Positions 22,752-33,867 of a DNA stretch of 64,000 nucleotides are shown one piece after another. A model generated the notes under the pieces. It searched no databases. It saw nothing but the letters and a program-made list of their open reading frames with translations, and was not told the origin of the DNA. Position numbers and translations under genes: made by a program. This stretch comes from Suillus spraguei (Eukaryota; Basidiomycota; Agaricomycetes; Boletales; Suillaceae). Positions within the stretch are counted from its first letter, which is position 1; every line of letters starts with the position of its first letter. The stretch is taken from assembly GCA_016800925.1 (NCBI GenBank), contig JABCPU010000114.1:1-64000 (forward strand), in the 5' to 3' direction.

Positions 22752-23479
22752 GTTAAGACTGTACTCAAAGGGTGAAAGATCCGAAGGGCTTTGGCCTCAG
22801 TTCGTGCACTGTGCCCCTTTCCTGAGTAATGCCCCTTATTTCAGAGGGTGAGTATACGTCTGAAGGTATCGGATATGGTATGTCCGAAGGTTATCTGGAG
22901 CATAGAGATGGAACAAGGATTAAGGCTAGCTTCAGAACGAGTTCCTAACTAGAAACTAACAGAAGTAGACTATCCAAAGATAGAGTCGGAGATATAGACT
23001 AAAGGATTCAATCCCAAGTCTCAGAAGATGACTAGAGTGGAAAGTAACTCAAGTCCGGAGGAAACAGAATGAGCAGAATCTAAGATTATATTTGAACTAA
23101 GGTTCTATGGAGATCTACAAGTGGTTTATATACTATAAGTATCTAGTATGGATAATCAATGAGTCTGGGACTGAGGGCTATGTATGAAGTATAACGGAAG
23201 TCTATTAGTTAATGCACAGTGGATCAGTAAGCATGAATTGGAAATGAAACACAGGTAATGGATCAGTGACACAGGACAGAAAATACACAGCCGGGATACC
23301 GGAAACAGGAGGAATGATGAAAGGAGATAGACACAGATATCCACAAGGGAGTTAGAGTGTGAGAAGTGGGCACATTTGGATGGGCAATCTGGACAGGATC
23401 TGTGGACCAGACGGAAATAGAATTGATCAGATCTGATCGGATATGATCGGATCTGGGATCAAAAGTATGGTATATGACA
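22752..23479 (-). repeat. Left LTR of the B element
   Basis: 728 bp, TGTTAAGACTG...GGTATATGACA on the plus strand; same family as 27,794-28,562, 30,551-31,319 and 43,421-44,165. Confidence 0.9.
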
Positions 23480-23945
23480 GGAAGAGTGAGTGGGATTTTC
23501 AGGCATTCGAAGAATGACTTCAACCAAAGACCGTCTTGAATAGCTGCTGTGAGAGCCATGTACTTGGCTTCTGTGGAGAAAAGTGCGTGTGTAACCTGCT
23601 TTTTGGATGAGTGAGAGACAGGTCCTCCATTGAAGAACCACACATAGCCCAAGATGGAAATTCGGTCTTCTGAGCAGCTGGCCCAGTCAGAATCGCTAAA
23701 GCCTTGTAGCTCTGCATGTGCGGTAGCCCCCCCATAGTGCGTGCGAAGGCCAATGGTGCCTGTGAGGAACTGAAGGACATGTTTGGCAGTGGCGTAGTGA
23801 TATGGGGCTGGGGATGCGTTGTGTTGGGCCAGTTTCATGATGGCAACAGCAATGTCCAGGCGGTTGTACATGGCCAGATAAAGTAGTTCGCCCACGAGTT
23901 TTCAATACACTGAGGTGAGGTTCTTGACATGTGGATGTACATCAT
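23480..23945 (-). pseudogene. Copia-type Pol fragment (end of RT, RNase H)
   Basis: On the minus strand: KLVGELLYLAMYNRLDIAVA, HYATAKHVLQFLTGT, GFSDSDWASCSEDR, FNGGPVSHSSKKQ, FSTEAKYMALTAA and WLKSFFECLKIPL, the typical order of the copia RNase H region. The frame has an in-frame stop upstream (about 23,905). It stops in mid-domain at the LTR-B edge, with no polypurine tract there, so this is not the normal 3' end of a copia element. Confidence 0.8.
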
Positions 23946-23970
23946 TGTCACGACTGAAGGGGAAGTGCGG

Positions 23971-24099
23971 TGTAAAGATACAACCTAGCTTGGGCTGTAG
24001 ATAAACCACTGCCTAAACTAGTATGTGAGTCTTGCACTCCATCTAGTCTGCTTCACTTGTAAGAACAAGAGTGTTCGACCCTAAAGGGGGATGCCTATT
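23971..24099 (-). repeat. Scrap of LTR C
   Basis: TGTAAAGATACAACCTAGC... to ...CGACCCTAAAGGGGGATGCC matches the inverted end of LTR C. The remainder is lost at the Tc1 border. Confidence 0.7.
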
Positions 24100-25534
24100 A
24101 GGCTTATAAAATGATGACTCATGTGGACAGTTTTTTGAGTGTATATTAAAACTATATAAATCATTATTTATGACACCATAAAAATCATGCCACTATTATA
24201 TAAATTATAAAGTGGTGTCATTATGTTATTTTATGACTATATCTAACTATATAAACCAGAATATCTCATGTATCATAGTCATAATCACCATGAAAGCCAT
24301 CTCCTCTGCTCAAAGAGATAATATCCTCTCTCTGTCTTATGCTGGCCTCTCTGCTTGCCAAATTTCCTCTAGAACTGGAGTATGCAAGTCCACTGTGGCC
24401 AAGTTCATCAAAGAAAGCCACCCAGACAAGGAAAACTCTTGTGGAGGACGTCCATCCAAGCTTACCTCTACTGACAAAAGGGCTATTATCCAACATATCA
24501 CTACAGGAAAGGCTGATAATGCTGTCCAAGCCACCCATTATATCAATTCCACCATCACTACCCCTGTCTCTTCACAAACTGTACACCATTCCATCCCATA
24601 CAGCCCCATACCATTAAAGAACCTCCTCCAAACTTGACAGTCCCATTAACCTCTCTGTCTGTTAGGCCATCTCCCTTCTTTTTCCATACATACACCTTCC
24701 CATCTGACCCAATCCTATTGATTTTGGTCTCATCTGACCATATAACACACTTCCAGTCCTCTACAGTCCAGTGTTGATGAGCTAAGGCAAAGGCTAGTCT
24801 TCTCTGCCTATGTTTGATGGAGAGAAGAGGCTTTTTCTTCTTTGTTACTGCCTTGAGATGAGCTGCCTTGAGAACATTCCTCACAGTTTGTGAAGAGACA
24901 GGGGTAGTGATGGTGGAATTGATATAATGGGTGGCTTGGACAGCATTATCAGCCTTTCCTGTAGTGATATGTTGGATAATAGCCCTTTTGTCAGTAGAGG
25001 TAAGCTTGGATGGACGTCCTCCACAAGAGTTTTCCTTGTCTGGGTGGCTTTCTTTGATGAACTTGGCCACAGTGGACTTGCATACTCCAGTTCTAGAGGA
25101 AATTTGGCAAGCAGAGAGGCCAGCATAAGACAGAGAGAGGATATTATCTCTTTGAGCAGAGGAGATGGCTTTCATGGTGATTATGACTATGATACATGAG
25201 ATATTCTGGTTTATATAGTTAGATATAGTCATAAAATAACATAATGACACCACTTTATAATTTATATAATAGTGGCATGATTTTTATGGTGTCATAAATA
25301 ATGATTTATATAGTTTTAATATACACTCAAAAACTGTCCACATGAGTCATCATTTTATAAGCCTTATATCTCCACCATATCTCCGCCGATTCCCACGGTG
25401 TAGGGCTCAAATAAAAGCCCTGAAGCCATACTACAATGTGGTATAAGTATGTCCTTGAGGAATTTGTTCATTCTCACACAATATCATAGATAGTGAAAAA
25501 TGTCAAAACATGCGGACAGTTTTTTGAGCCACTG
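24100..25534 (-). mobile_element. Tc1/mariner-derived fold-back element
   Basis: The right end is a Tc1-type terminus (CAGTGGCTCAAAAAACTGTC on the minus strand) next to a TA at 25,535-25,536. From 25,366 inwards the sequence is repeated as an inverted copy at 24,100-24,582, so arms of about 480 bp flank a loop of roughly 300 bp (24,583-24,885). The left copy is internally displaced and lacks the first 170 bp of the element. No second true terminus was found. Confidence 0.85.
24583..25253 (-). pseudogene. Tc1-type transposase, truncated
   Basis: Starting from the internal MKAISSAQRDNILSLSYAGL it has a helix-turn-helix (LSACQISSRTGVCKSTVAKF), GGRPSKLTSTDKRAII, and the catalytic start VIWSDETKINRIGSDG with the first Asp. 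GGGSLMVWGCMGWNGV follows and then the frame ends at the inverted-repeat junction. The second Asp and the Glu of the DDE triad are absent, so it is inactive. The mirrored first third is on the plus strand at 24,290-24,582. Confidence 0.85.
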
Positions 25535-25849
25535 TACTGTAAGTATCTAGTATGGATACTCAACGAGTCCGGGACCAAGGGCTATGTACGATGTATAACG
25601 GATCAGTAAGCATGAATCGGAAATGAAACACAGGTAACAGATCACTGACACAGGATGGAAATATACACAGCCGGGATACTGGAAACAGGAGGAATGACGA
25701 AAGGAGATAGACGCAGATATCCACAAGGGAGTTAGAGTGTGAGAAGTGGGCACATTCAGATGGGTGATCCAGACAGGATCTGTGGACCAGATGGAAATAG
25801 AATCAATCGGATCTGATCGGATCTGGGATCAGAAGTATGGTATATGACA
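25535..25849 (-). repeat. Right LTR of the B element, 5' truncated
   Basis: 315 bp that match the right half of LTR B and end GGTATATGACA followed by GTTAT. The left half was lost where the Tc1 element entered at the TATA of the LTR promoter. Confidence 0.85.
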
Positions 25850-27044
25850 GTTATGGCACTTGGGCCACATTCTACAAAGAATGCTTTGACAACTTCAGAC
25901 CCCTTGATCTGCAAGGAACTACAATGATGAAGTATATAAGCTGAAACAGGGAGCAGACCTCCAAACTTATATTGCCGATTTCCAAACTCTCTCTTGACAA
26001 GCCAACATCTCTGATGACCATTTGTTAAAGCAGTTTTTCATAGATGGACTTAATGGAGGACTCCTTACCAGTCTTTTCAAGACATGAGCTGTTCCCACCA
26101 ACTTTGATGGCATACTCAAGATGTGCATCAACCTAGACAACTGCTAGACACAACTCAAGAGTATCAACTTGTGTCGTCCCCAACAAAAGAAGAGTTTTGG
26201 AAGTCACCGTTACACAGGCTCTTCTTGTGACAAGGACATGATGGTCGTAGATTGCATCAGTGATGTGGAATGATCCAAATGCATGAAGAAAGGACAATGC
26301 TTCAGAAACTGTCCTGACAGAAAGAAAGGAACCACAGTCTAAAAGGCCAAAATCAAGGAGATTGAAGAAGCAGGCAATGAAATGGTACACCATATGGCAC
26401 AGGATTTTTGATGTGGAGAAATAGAACAACATATGTCTCTCCAAATGTATTACTAATACTTGTACATGCTGTAGGTGAATGAAAAGAACTTCATGTTCCC
26501 ATGACCCTCATCTCATGTACATGTCTAAAAACCATCAAAACCACCACCATCATTGACTCTGGAGCAGCTGGAACCTTCATCTCTGAGGAGTTTGTGAAGC
26601 TCCACAAAATCACTATGCACAATTGAAGAAATCATTCAGGATCACCACCACTGACGGTAGCTATATCAAAAATGGCCCAATCACACATTATTGTATGCTA
26701 ATGATAAAGATTGATGAGTGAACTATGCTTGGGAAATTCAATGTAACCAAGCTTGGTAGGCATGATCAGGTCCTGCTTAGAATCCCTTGGCTCTGTGCTA
26801 TGAATCCTCAGATTGATTGGACAGCAGAACCTCTTACCCTGTCTAGAACTCCAAAATCTGATGATAACAAAATCAATGTTGACATAGATAGAAGGAAGAA
26901 TGGACTCCCACTTCTATTTTCTTATCATGTCAAAACTCCAACTTCATCAACCCAGAAATGGAAGAACTCAAAACTTCCACAGAAGTGCAATGCATTTGTT
27001 CCCATGATAGAAACTGATGACATGCCTGTCACAGCTTCACCCAC
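25850..27044 (+). pseudogene. Ty3-2 Gag remainder and protease, decayed
   Basis: Gag resumes with GTWATFYKECFDNF and decays through several frameshifts. The zinc-knuckle area survives as KCMKKGQCF and NCPDRK (26,275-26,325), missing the middle of the knuckle. The GGATTTTTGAT gag-stop site is present at about 26,400. The protease motif IIDSGAAGTFISEEFV is at about 26,550-26,600, then GKFNVTKLGRHDQVLLRIPW to about 27,040, where LTR C begins. Confidence 0.8.
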
Positions 27045-27530
27045 TGTGATGAACATACTCATGCTGACCATGAAACACTGACTTTTGACATATGTCTCAA
27101 TGCCTATAGATGCAGCCATCACTTCTCTATGGCCATCTTACCCTGTTTGTGTTACAAGAACATCTGCTTGTGTTGCCCCTATCATTTATTTTCCTATGCT
27201 TTGCCATCTACCTTCATCCTGATGACCAGCTTGTCCTCTTTGTATGATTCATTGTGTGGGCCATCATCTTCATCCCATACCTCCACTATGCTCACATCAC
27301 TCACTAGACCTAGACCAGTCCTCTGGACCATACCCTATACCTGTACCACTACTTTGGTACCTCATGGCGCCTCATGGCAACCACAGCAATATACTGTTCA
27401 TCCGGTTAAATGAAGAAACTACTGCTGGCCTAAGTATAAGCGCAACAATAATCCTACTGAAGGTGCGAGTGAAATGTTCAACCCAAGAGGACTGCAATAG
27501 AAGCAATTCCTTCTAAGTTAGTGTGAAGGA
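27045..27530 (+). repeat. 5' part of an LTR C inserted in Ty3-2 pol
   Basis: Starts TGTGATGAACATACTCATGC, matching the LTR-C starts at 33,582 and 54,903, and fades near 27,530 where inverted LTR-C sequence takes over. The peptide-like frames here are not supported as genes. Confidence 0.6.
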
Positions 27531-29132
27531 AACACGAAAGAACTAATAGAAAACAAAGACTTTGGTTGCCAGAGTTAGCAGCGGCTGTGGTATGTCAGCG
27601 GTACTTGCGTGGTATTGGTAGCTGTAGCAGTTAGCTAGCAGTAGCAACAATGAGAGAAACTTCTGCAGAGCCAATATACTGCGACTACCAATGGTGCAGT
27701 AGCAGTAGCAGTTTCAGCAGCTCAGTACGAGCAGAAGAGGTGACAATAGAGGCAGTAAAAGAAGGAGCGACCCAGTGAGATCACTGGCCATGGTGTCATA
27801 TACCATACTTCTAATCTCAGATCCGATCATATCCGTCCAGATCCGATCGTTACCATATCCGTCCGGTCCACAGATCCTGTCCGGACCACCCATCCGAATG
27901 TACTCACTTCTCGCACCTTAACTCCCTGGTGAACATCTGCGTCTATCTCCTTTCGTCACTTCTCCTACTACCGGTACTCCGGCTGTTTATATTTCCGTCC
28001 TGTGTTACTGATCCGTTTCCTGTGTTCATTTCCGATTCATGCTTACTGATCCGCTGTGCAATAACTAATAAACTTCCGTTACACTTCGTACATAGCCCTC
28101 GGTCCCGGACTTGCTGATTATCCGTCTTAGATACTTACTGTATATAAACCACTTGTAGATCTCCGTAGAACCTTAGTTCGAATATCATCTTAGATTCTAC
28201 TCATTCTGTCTCCTCCGGACTGAAGCCACTCTCCGCTTTAAGTCACCCTCCGAGACTTAGGATTGACTCCTATAGTCCATACCTCCGACTCTATCTTCGG
28301 ATAGTCCATCTCCGTTAGTTTCTAGTTGGGAACTCGTTCCGGAACTAGCCTTAATCTCTTTCCTCTCCTTACGTTCTGAATTACCCTCGGACGTATTGTA
28401 TCCGACACCTTCGGACACCCGGATCCGTCACGCAACCCCTTCCGGGTCTTCGGACGAATAACTCCTCCCTGAAATAAAGGGCATTACTCGAGAAAGGGGC
28501 ACAGTGTACGAACTGAGGCCAAAGCCCTTCGGATCTCTCTACCCTTGAGTACAGTCTTAACACATGGTCTGGTTATGAGTAGAGAAGTTGAGAGTAGCAT
28601 GGTACTTCAAGCGGTTAAAATCAACAATTAAATTAATGAGCGAGTTTTGAATGGAGTAAAGTTCAAAGACAAATATATTTCTACTAGTGAGTGTCCAGAT
28701 CTTAAGTCCAACAGACAGGATGCAACAGGAAGTAATGGTAACAGTATGCACGATCAGTCATTTTAACATATTTTGTGTGCGTACGGGATGAATAGGCGAG
28801 TCTGGTAGCGAGACAGAAAATAAACAAGGTATTAGCAAAGAGGCGCACAGCATGTAGCGGCCCCTTGAGACATAAGGTAAATCCTGCCATAGGTTTAGTA
28901 ATGGCAGAAGCAAATTAAATATGCACCAATGGATCTAGATGGAATTAGACAGGACATGAGGGCATCAGTGCAAGGATCCAGTAAGGGTCCATGGAGTAAG
29001 AATGGTTCCGCCTTAGCAGAGTGAAAAGGCTATATGCTCACTATAAGGGAATTACTCGGTTGCTGCCATAGATGGTAACAAGATGTTTGTCAAAAACGGG
29101 GTTTGACGGTCAGCATGACTTTGTTTGCTACA
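27531..29132 (-). repeat. Inverted LTR-C piece with a solo LTR B
   Basis: The two halves (27,531-27,793 and 28,563-29,132) match LTR C in reverse, ending TTTGTTTGCTACA. The solo B LTR interrupts them. Boundaries on the left are fuzzy. Confidence 0.55.
27794..28562 (+). repeat. Solo LTR of family B
   Basis: 769 bp, TGTCATATACCATACTTC...CAGTCTTAACA, flanked by the perfect duplication CATGG (27,789-27,793 and 28,563-28,567). Contains TATATAAA and, 34 nt after its first base, AGTTCGAATAT. Confidence 0.9.
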
Positions 29133-29271
29133 CCAGTATACCAGTCATTAACTCTTTAGGGTCGAACACTCTTGTTTTCACAAGTGAAGCAGACTAGACG
29201 GAGCGCAAGACTCACATACTAACTTAGGAGGTAGTTTATCTACAGCCCAGGTTAGGTTGTATCTTTACAAC

Positions 29272-29289
29272 TGGAGCCCACCATGAGGG
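29272..29289 (+). promoter_or_regulatory. Primer-binding site of the C element
   Basis: TGGAGCCCACCATGAGGG begins two bases after the LTR end TTTACA. The TGG start fits pairing with the CCA end of a tRNA, in contrast to the self-primed families nearby. The tRNA was not identified. Confidence 0.5.
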
Positions 29290-29379
29290 GGTCCTTTGGT
29301 ATAGTTTTGTTCTTGTCTTAATCGCTTACCGCACACTTGTCACTGCAGTTATTACTGCACTGCTACGCTACTGATAAGT

Positions 29380-31448
29380 ATGTCTGACAGATTTTGCATG
29401 CCACTGCGCTGCACGGCAGCGGCACCGTACTTCGATGGTAACCCAAGAGAATTGCTAACATTCATCGCTACTGTAGACGAGCTGGCAGACTTAGCTGGCA
29501 TCACTGATAAAGCATGCATCAAGGTGGCTATACGCTACGCAGATCCTGACGAAGCAGAAGTATGGGAATGCCTTGACGAATACAACAGTAACAGTTTTGT
29601 AGACTTTGCTAACACTATCTTGCACTTGTACCCAGAATGTGGTCCTATTACGTTTAACCGCACAGTTACCGCTGAAGCAGTCGCTCCACTGGCAGACCCC
29701 TATCAGGGAAACACTATTGAGCACTCTGATGCTGACATACTGCAACAAGTTATGGCATTGGAAATCACTACTGCTGAGCAAGTATCGCTACCGCTTGAAG
29801 ATACCACACCACCGGCGGTTCAGCAATCGCTAACGGCACCAAGTACAGACAGCACTACACTACCTATGGCACTACCGCGCGAGGATACAGCACCCTTGCC
29901 AGTGCAAGCACTCGATGAAAGTTTGTCCCTGAATGAACCACACTATACTGACGACACTGTGTTTTGCACCATTTATACAGACAGTGATGCATACCGCTCG
30001 CTAGAAGAAACAGACAAAATGGCAATTGACTTGGTTAGCACTGATATTTTACCAACAGAACTCTTGACGGTCATGGAGCATACATGCTCTCAAGATGAAG
30101 TACTGCAGACCGCTAGTGCTGATAGCAAAGAAGTTATAGAAGTATCACTGGAAAGGTATAGTATGGTAGAAGCGCTGATGCATACCACAGAAGCAATGTT
30201 TACCACTCAGACTGTTACCGCACGTTTACCGCTGACATCTAAAGAAATGTTCACCACAGGAGCTATTCAGCTGAACTCACAGACCGCATGTGCCTACCAC
30301 CGTGTGTTGACCACTGCGTTAGTATGCAAAGACAATGGTCTTACCAGGCCATACTGTGTTCCTAACCTTACCATGGCTAGAAGGTTTATTATCGACTACC
30401 AGCATACGTTCTTGCAGCAGATAACGAAGTGCGGCCTACCGCCTGCTAGTTGTCTGCCAACTATTTTCCCACAGTACCACAGGCCATTGCACGCTTGCAT
30501 AGTGCTACAGCAGTACAAACACAGATCACACGGTTTCCATTGCAGAAGAATGTCATATACCATACTTCTAATCTCAGATCTGACCATATCCGATCAGATC
30601 CGATTGATTCCATATCCGTCTGGTCCACAGATCCTGTCCAGACCACCCATCCGAATGTGCTCACTTCTCGCACCTTAACTCCCTTGTGTATATCTGCGTC
30701 TATCTCCTTTCGTCATTCCTCCTGTTTCCGGTATTCTGGCTATGTATATTTCCCTCCTATGTCACTGATCCATTACCTGTGTTCATTTCCGATTCATGCT
30801 TACTGATCCGCTGTGCATTAACTAATAGACTTCCGTTACACTTCATACATAGCCCTTGGTCCCGGACCTGTTGATTATCTGTCTCAGATACTTACAGTAT
30901 ATAAACCACTTGTAAATCTCCGTAGAACCTTAGTTCAAATATCATCTTAGATTCTACTCATTCTGCTTCCTCCGGACTTAAGCCACTTTCTGCTCTAAGT
31001 CACCTTCCGAGACTTAGGATTGATTCCTATAGTCTATATCTCCGACTCTATCTTTGGATAGTCTACCTCCGTTAGTTTCTAGTTAGGAACTCATTCCGAA
31101 GCTAGCCTCAATCTTGGTTCTATTCTTACATTCCGAATAACCTTCGGACGTATCATATCCAATACCTTTGGACGCCCGGATCCGTCACGCAACTCCTTCC
31201 GGATCTTCGGACAAATAACTTCTCCCTGAAATAAGGGGCATTACTCGAGAAAGGGGCACAGTGCACAAACTGAGGCCAAAGCCCTTCGGATCTCTCTACC
31301 TTTGAGTACGGTCTTAACAAAAAAGAAGCTAACCCCAGAAGTCAAGCATCAAAGACTCAAGCACGTATACCCACCAGCAGAAACCCCAATGGCATCATTC
31401 ATTACCCTACCGCCACCGACATTCACTAATACCACCCTTGTTACTTGA
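29380..31448 (+). pseudogene. gag: C-element Gag, interrupted by a solo LTR B
   Basis: MSDRFCMPLRCTAAAPYFDG, then NPRELLTFIATVDELADLAG, VAIRYADPDEAEVWE and FANTILHLYPECG form the N-terminal gag-like domain common in fungal Ty3 elements. A long Thr/Pro/Glu-rich part follows. At 30,550 the frame enters LTR B. It resumes at about 31,323 with KKLTPEVKHQRLKHVYPPAE and stops at 31,446-31,448. More gag-like debris with stops runs on to about 32,080. Confidence 0.75.
30551..31319 (+). repeat. Solo LTR of family B in C gag
   Basis: 769 bp, TGTCATATACC...GGTCTTAACA. The target AAGAA lies left (30,546-30,550) and again to the right after three extra A bases. The gag frame closes across it. Confidence 0.85.
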
Positions 31449-32082
31449 TCATAAAAACAAAGAAAAGAATACCGCACACATACAATAGTCTCTGTTTTAC
31501 CCCGGGTTTCATCCAGCAATCAGTTTCACACTTTCAAATGCATGCCCACACGGCAACACTTACATATGTTTAGCGCTTATGAGTGCACAGACTTTTATTA
31601 CGGTATGAAGGACTATATTGATTGGACAAGGAATACCGTGCACTGCTAAAGTACTATACACCTTTTCTTTGAACGCATAGGCAGCACACCATGCCCATTG
31701 ATTGATAAGACAGGAGATATCATGCCAAAGCTTACCAGCGGCAATACCGCAGGCATAGACGAAGATAGCGCAATGAAGAAAACAAGATGAGCGGAACCTC
31801 ACACAGACTTGCAGTATCAGTTCAATTTGTGTTTACTGCGAGCGAGCACTTACTATATGTTACCGTTTATCTTAGGCATCAAATGGACTATGACTGGTGC
31901 TAGGACTTGGACATGGAGGCATTGGACTTATTGGACCTCCCAAGGACTTAGGCATTCACACTGTTTTTTTTCTGAAGCCGCCAGGACCCCTATCATTGCG
32001 GCAGATTATTCTATGGTACAGAAGTCTATGGTACAGAAGCAGAGGTACAAGTACAGGAGAAGAAAAGAGAAAGACTAAGTAA
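31449..32082. other. Decayed C-element internal sequence
   Basis: No intact gene. Plus-strand scraps such as FSAYECTDFYYGMKDYIDW and GTEVYGTEAEVQVQEKKRER suggest eroded gag or spacer sequence. Confidence 0.4.
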
Positions 32083-33317
32083 CTACTGTAAGCAGCACCT
32101 CTGTTGGCGGTGGTTCATACAACCATGGAGAAAGTTCATGTTACCCGCCAACTCCCTCATCATTACCTCCATCTGCATAAACCGCGCCTGGGCCTCTTCT
32201 AGCCTTGCCGCCATCAGGAAGTCCAGATTCTCACCCTCCAAGTCTTGTAGATGCTGCACTACATTCACGACCTTTTCCTCAGACTCTTCCTCCACTGCTG
32301 CCAGAGACTGCGCCTTAGCAGCGATTTTTGCTGGGCAGGAGGGAGAGGCGACCACCGCTGGCTCATCGTTAGTCACCTCAATGACTTCATCCGGTTTCTT
32401 TGATTTTACCATGGTGGCACTCTTGGATGTGCTGGCGGCAGCGACCACAGGTGGCATCTTTGCCGCGGGACGCGTTCTCTTGCAATGAACTAAAGTCAAA
32501 ATGAGTTAGCCAAAGTTAAGTCAAGAAAAGAAGTAAAGACTTACCGGTGTTATGTGAACACCTGTGTTTATACTTGCAACAATGGTCGCAGACCTTGCCC
32601 TCCTCACCGGTGCAAATGTGGTCCCCCTTGGCGCAGGTCCCACACTTGGTCTTGTGGTGAGGACCGCCAACAGACATGTGTCCAACCTTTGGCTAAACGA
32701 GATCAGTAACAGCTAAGTCACAAGAGAAATAGGAAACTTACCAGCGGTTGCTCTATCACAACCTCTAGAGACTTCAGTGAAGAAGGCCACACTACCTTCT
32801 TGGGCGCAGGCGCTTCCTCCTCCTCCTCCTCCTCCTCCTCCTCAGGCTCTTCCTCCAAAGCCCACTTCTTCCCCTTCCCCTTGTCAGCTACCACAGGCTC
32901 AGACGGAGCCGTGGCAGCCTTCTTCTTCTCCTCCTCAGCCACTTTCTCAGCAGCAGTGATTTCCAGACGATAGGCGTTTACCATTGGCATGACGGTGTTT
33001 GCCTCTAAGACCTCCTCAGGCATCAAGCCCAAGCTAAGGCCAAGTGCCATGCCTTTGCGGCGACACTCTTCTACATCATGCTAGAGAAAAGTTAAGTCAG
33101 TACCACTACCACTAAAGAAGAAAGAGGAAAGACACACAAAGAATTGCTCCCAAGCTTTGACCCACATCCCTTTCTCCTCCAGGAGTTCCTCCTTGTCATC
33201 TGGTGCAGTGAGGATGAGTCTGTCCAAATGCTCTTGGAGAGTGGCGAGTTTCTTCTGTGCTGCAGATGGTGCGGCAGCGGGAGCAGAGACATCAAAAGCA
33301 AAAGTAGACAAAGACAT
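32083..33317 (-). CDS. Four-exon gene for a Zn(II)2Cys6-like protein, antisense inside the C element
   Basis: Exons 33,317-33,138, 33,080-32,742, 32,692-32,545 and 32,489-32,083 join in frame across four-base-perfect GT...AG introns (donors GTGTGT, GTAAGT, GTAAGT) and give 357 residues without a stop. Exon 1 opens MSLSTFAFDVSAPAAAPSAA with a helical region. Exon 2 ends in an acidic run of about ten Glu and a KVVWPSSLKSLEVV block. Exon 3 holds CGTCAKGDHIC...CDHCCKYKHRC with C-x2-C-x6-C-x7-C-x2-C-x6-C spacing, as in fungal binuclear zinc clusters, here at about residues 187-216. Exon 4 is basic, then helical (LDFLMAARLEEAQARFMQME), possibly a coiled coil. It may be a transcription-factor-like accessory protein; DNA binding is inferred. 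It lies between gag debris and the 3' LTR and is transcribed against the element. Confidence 0.7.
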
Positions 33318-33581
33318 GGTGTTATGAAGTAAAGATGGGAGAAAGTAGAGAAGTCCAACGACGGCCCTTTTGTAGGGAATGGTAAATTTGTGACCACACC
33401 ATGTCACACTCCGCTGCATTGTCCACAGTCACAGCACAGCATGTCCACAATTCCATGTCCGCATGGCAAATTCCACTTACGCGTCTCATCACATGATCTT
33501 GATATCGCTCAAATTCTTGCTAAGTCCCTTACCAGTGGTATAGTTGACCAGGGACGGTCAGTTTCTAAAGTTCCCAGGGGA
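33318..33581. promoter_or_regulatory. Space between antisense gene start and 3' LTR
   Basis: 264 bp that would hold the promoter of the antisense gene. No TATA box stands out. It ends GTTCCCAGGGGA before the LTR, a poor polypurine tract. Confidence 0.3.
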
Positions 33582-33867
33582 TGTAACGAGCATATTGGTG
33601 CTGGGCTTAAAACCCTATCTTTTGACACTTGTCTCACGTCTATAGGAGTTACCACTTGTCCATGGCCGTCTTACCCCTTTAGCATTACCGGCGGCATCCC
33701 ACAATTACCGCACACCATAGCAACTACCGCACCTCGTTCCACGTACTGATGTCCTCCCATGTCCTTGCCCCGTCCGCATAGCTCCATTTGGTGTGTCGTT
33801 TGTTTTATGTTTGTTATCACTGATTCCACGGCAAGTCTTATTACATGTCGCCTCATGCCGCAGCACC

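Larger units (their letters stand above)
22752..25849 (-). mobile_element. Family-B LTR element inserted in Ty3-2 gag
   Basis: Left LTR 22,752-23,479 and truncated right LTR 25,535-25,849 lie in the same orientation, flanked by the target duplication GTTAT (22,747-22,751 and 25,850-25,854). Gag reads straight across if the insert is ignored. Inside are a copia RNase H fragment, an LTR-C scrap and a Tc1-derived fold-back element; no coding capacity remains. Confidence 0.85.
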
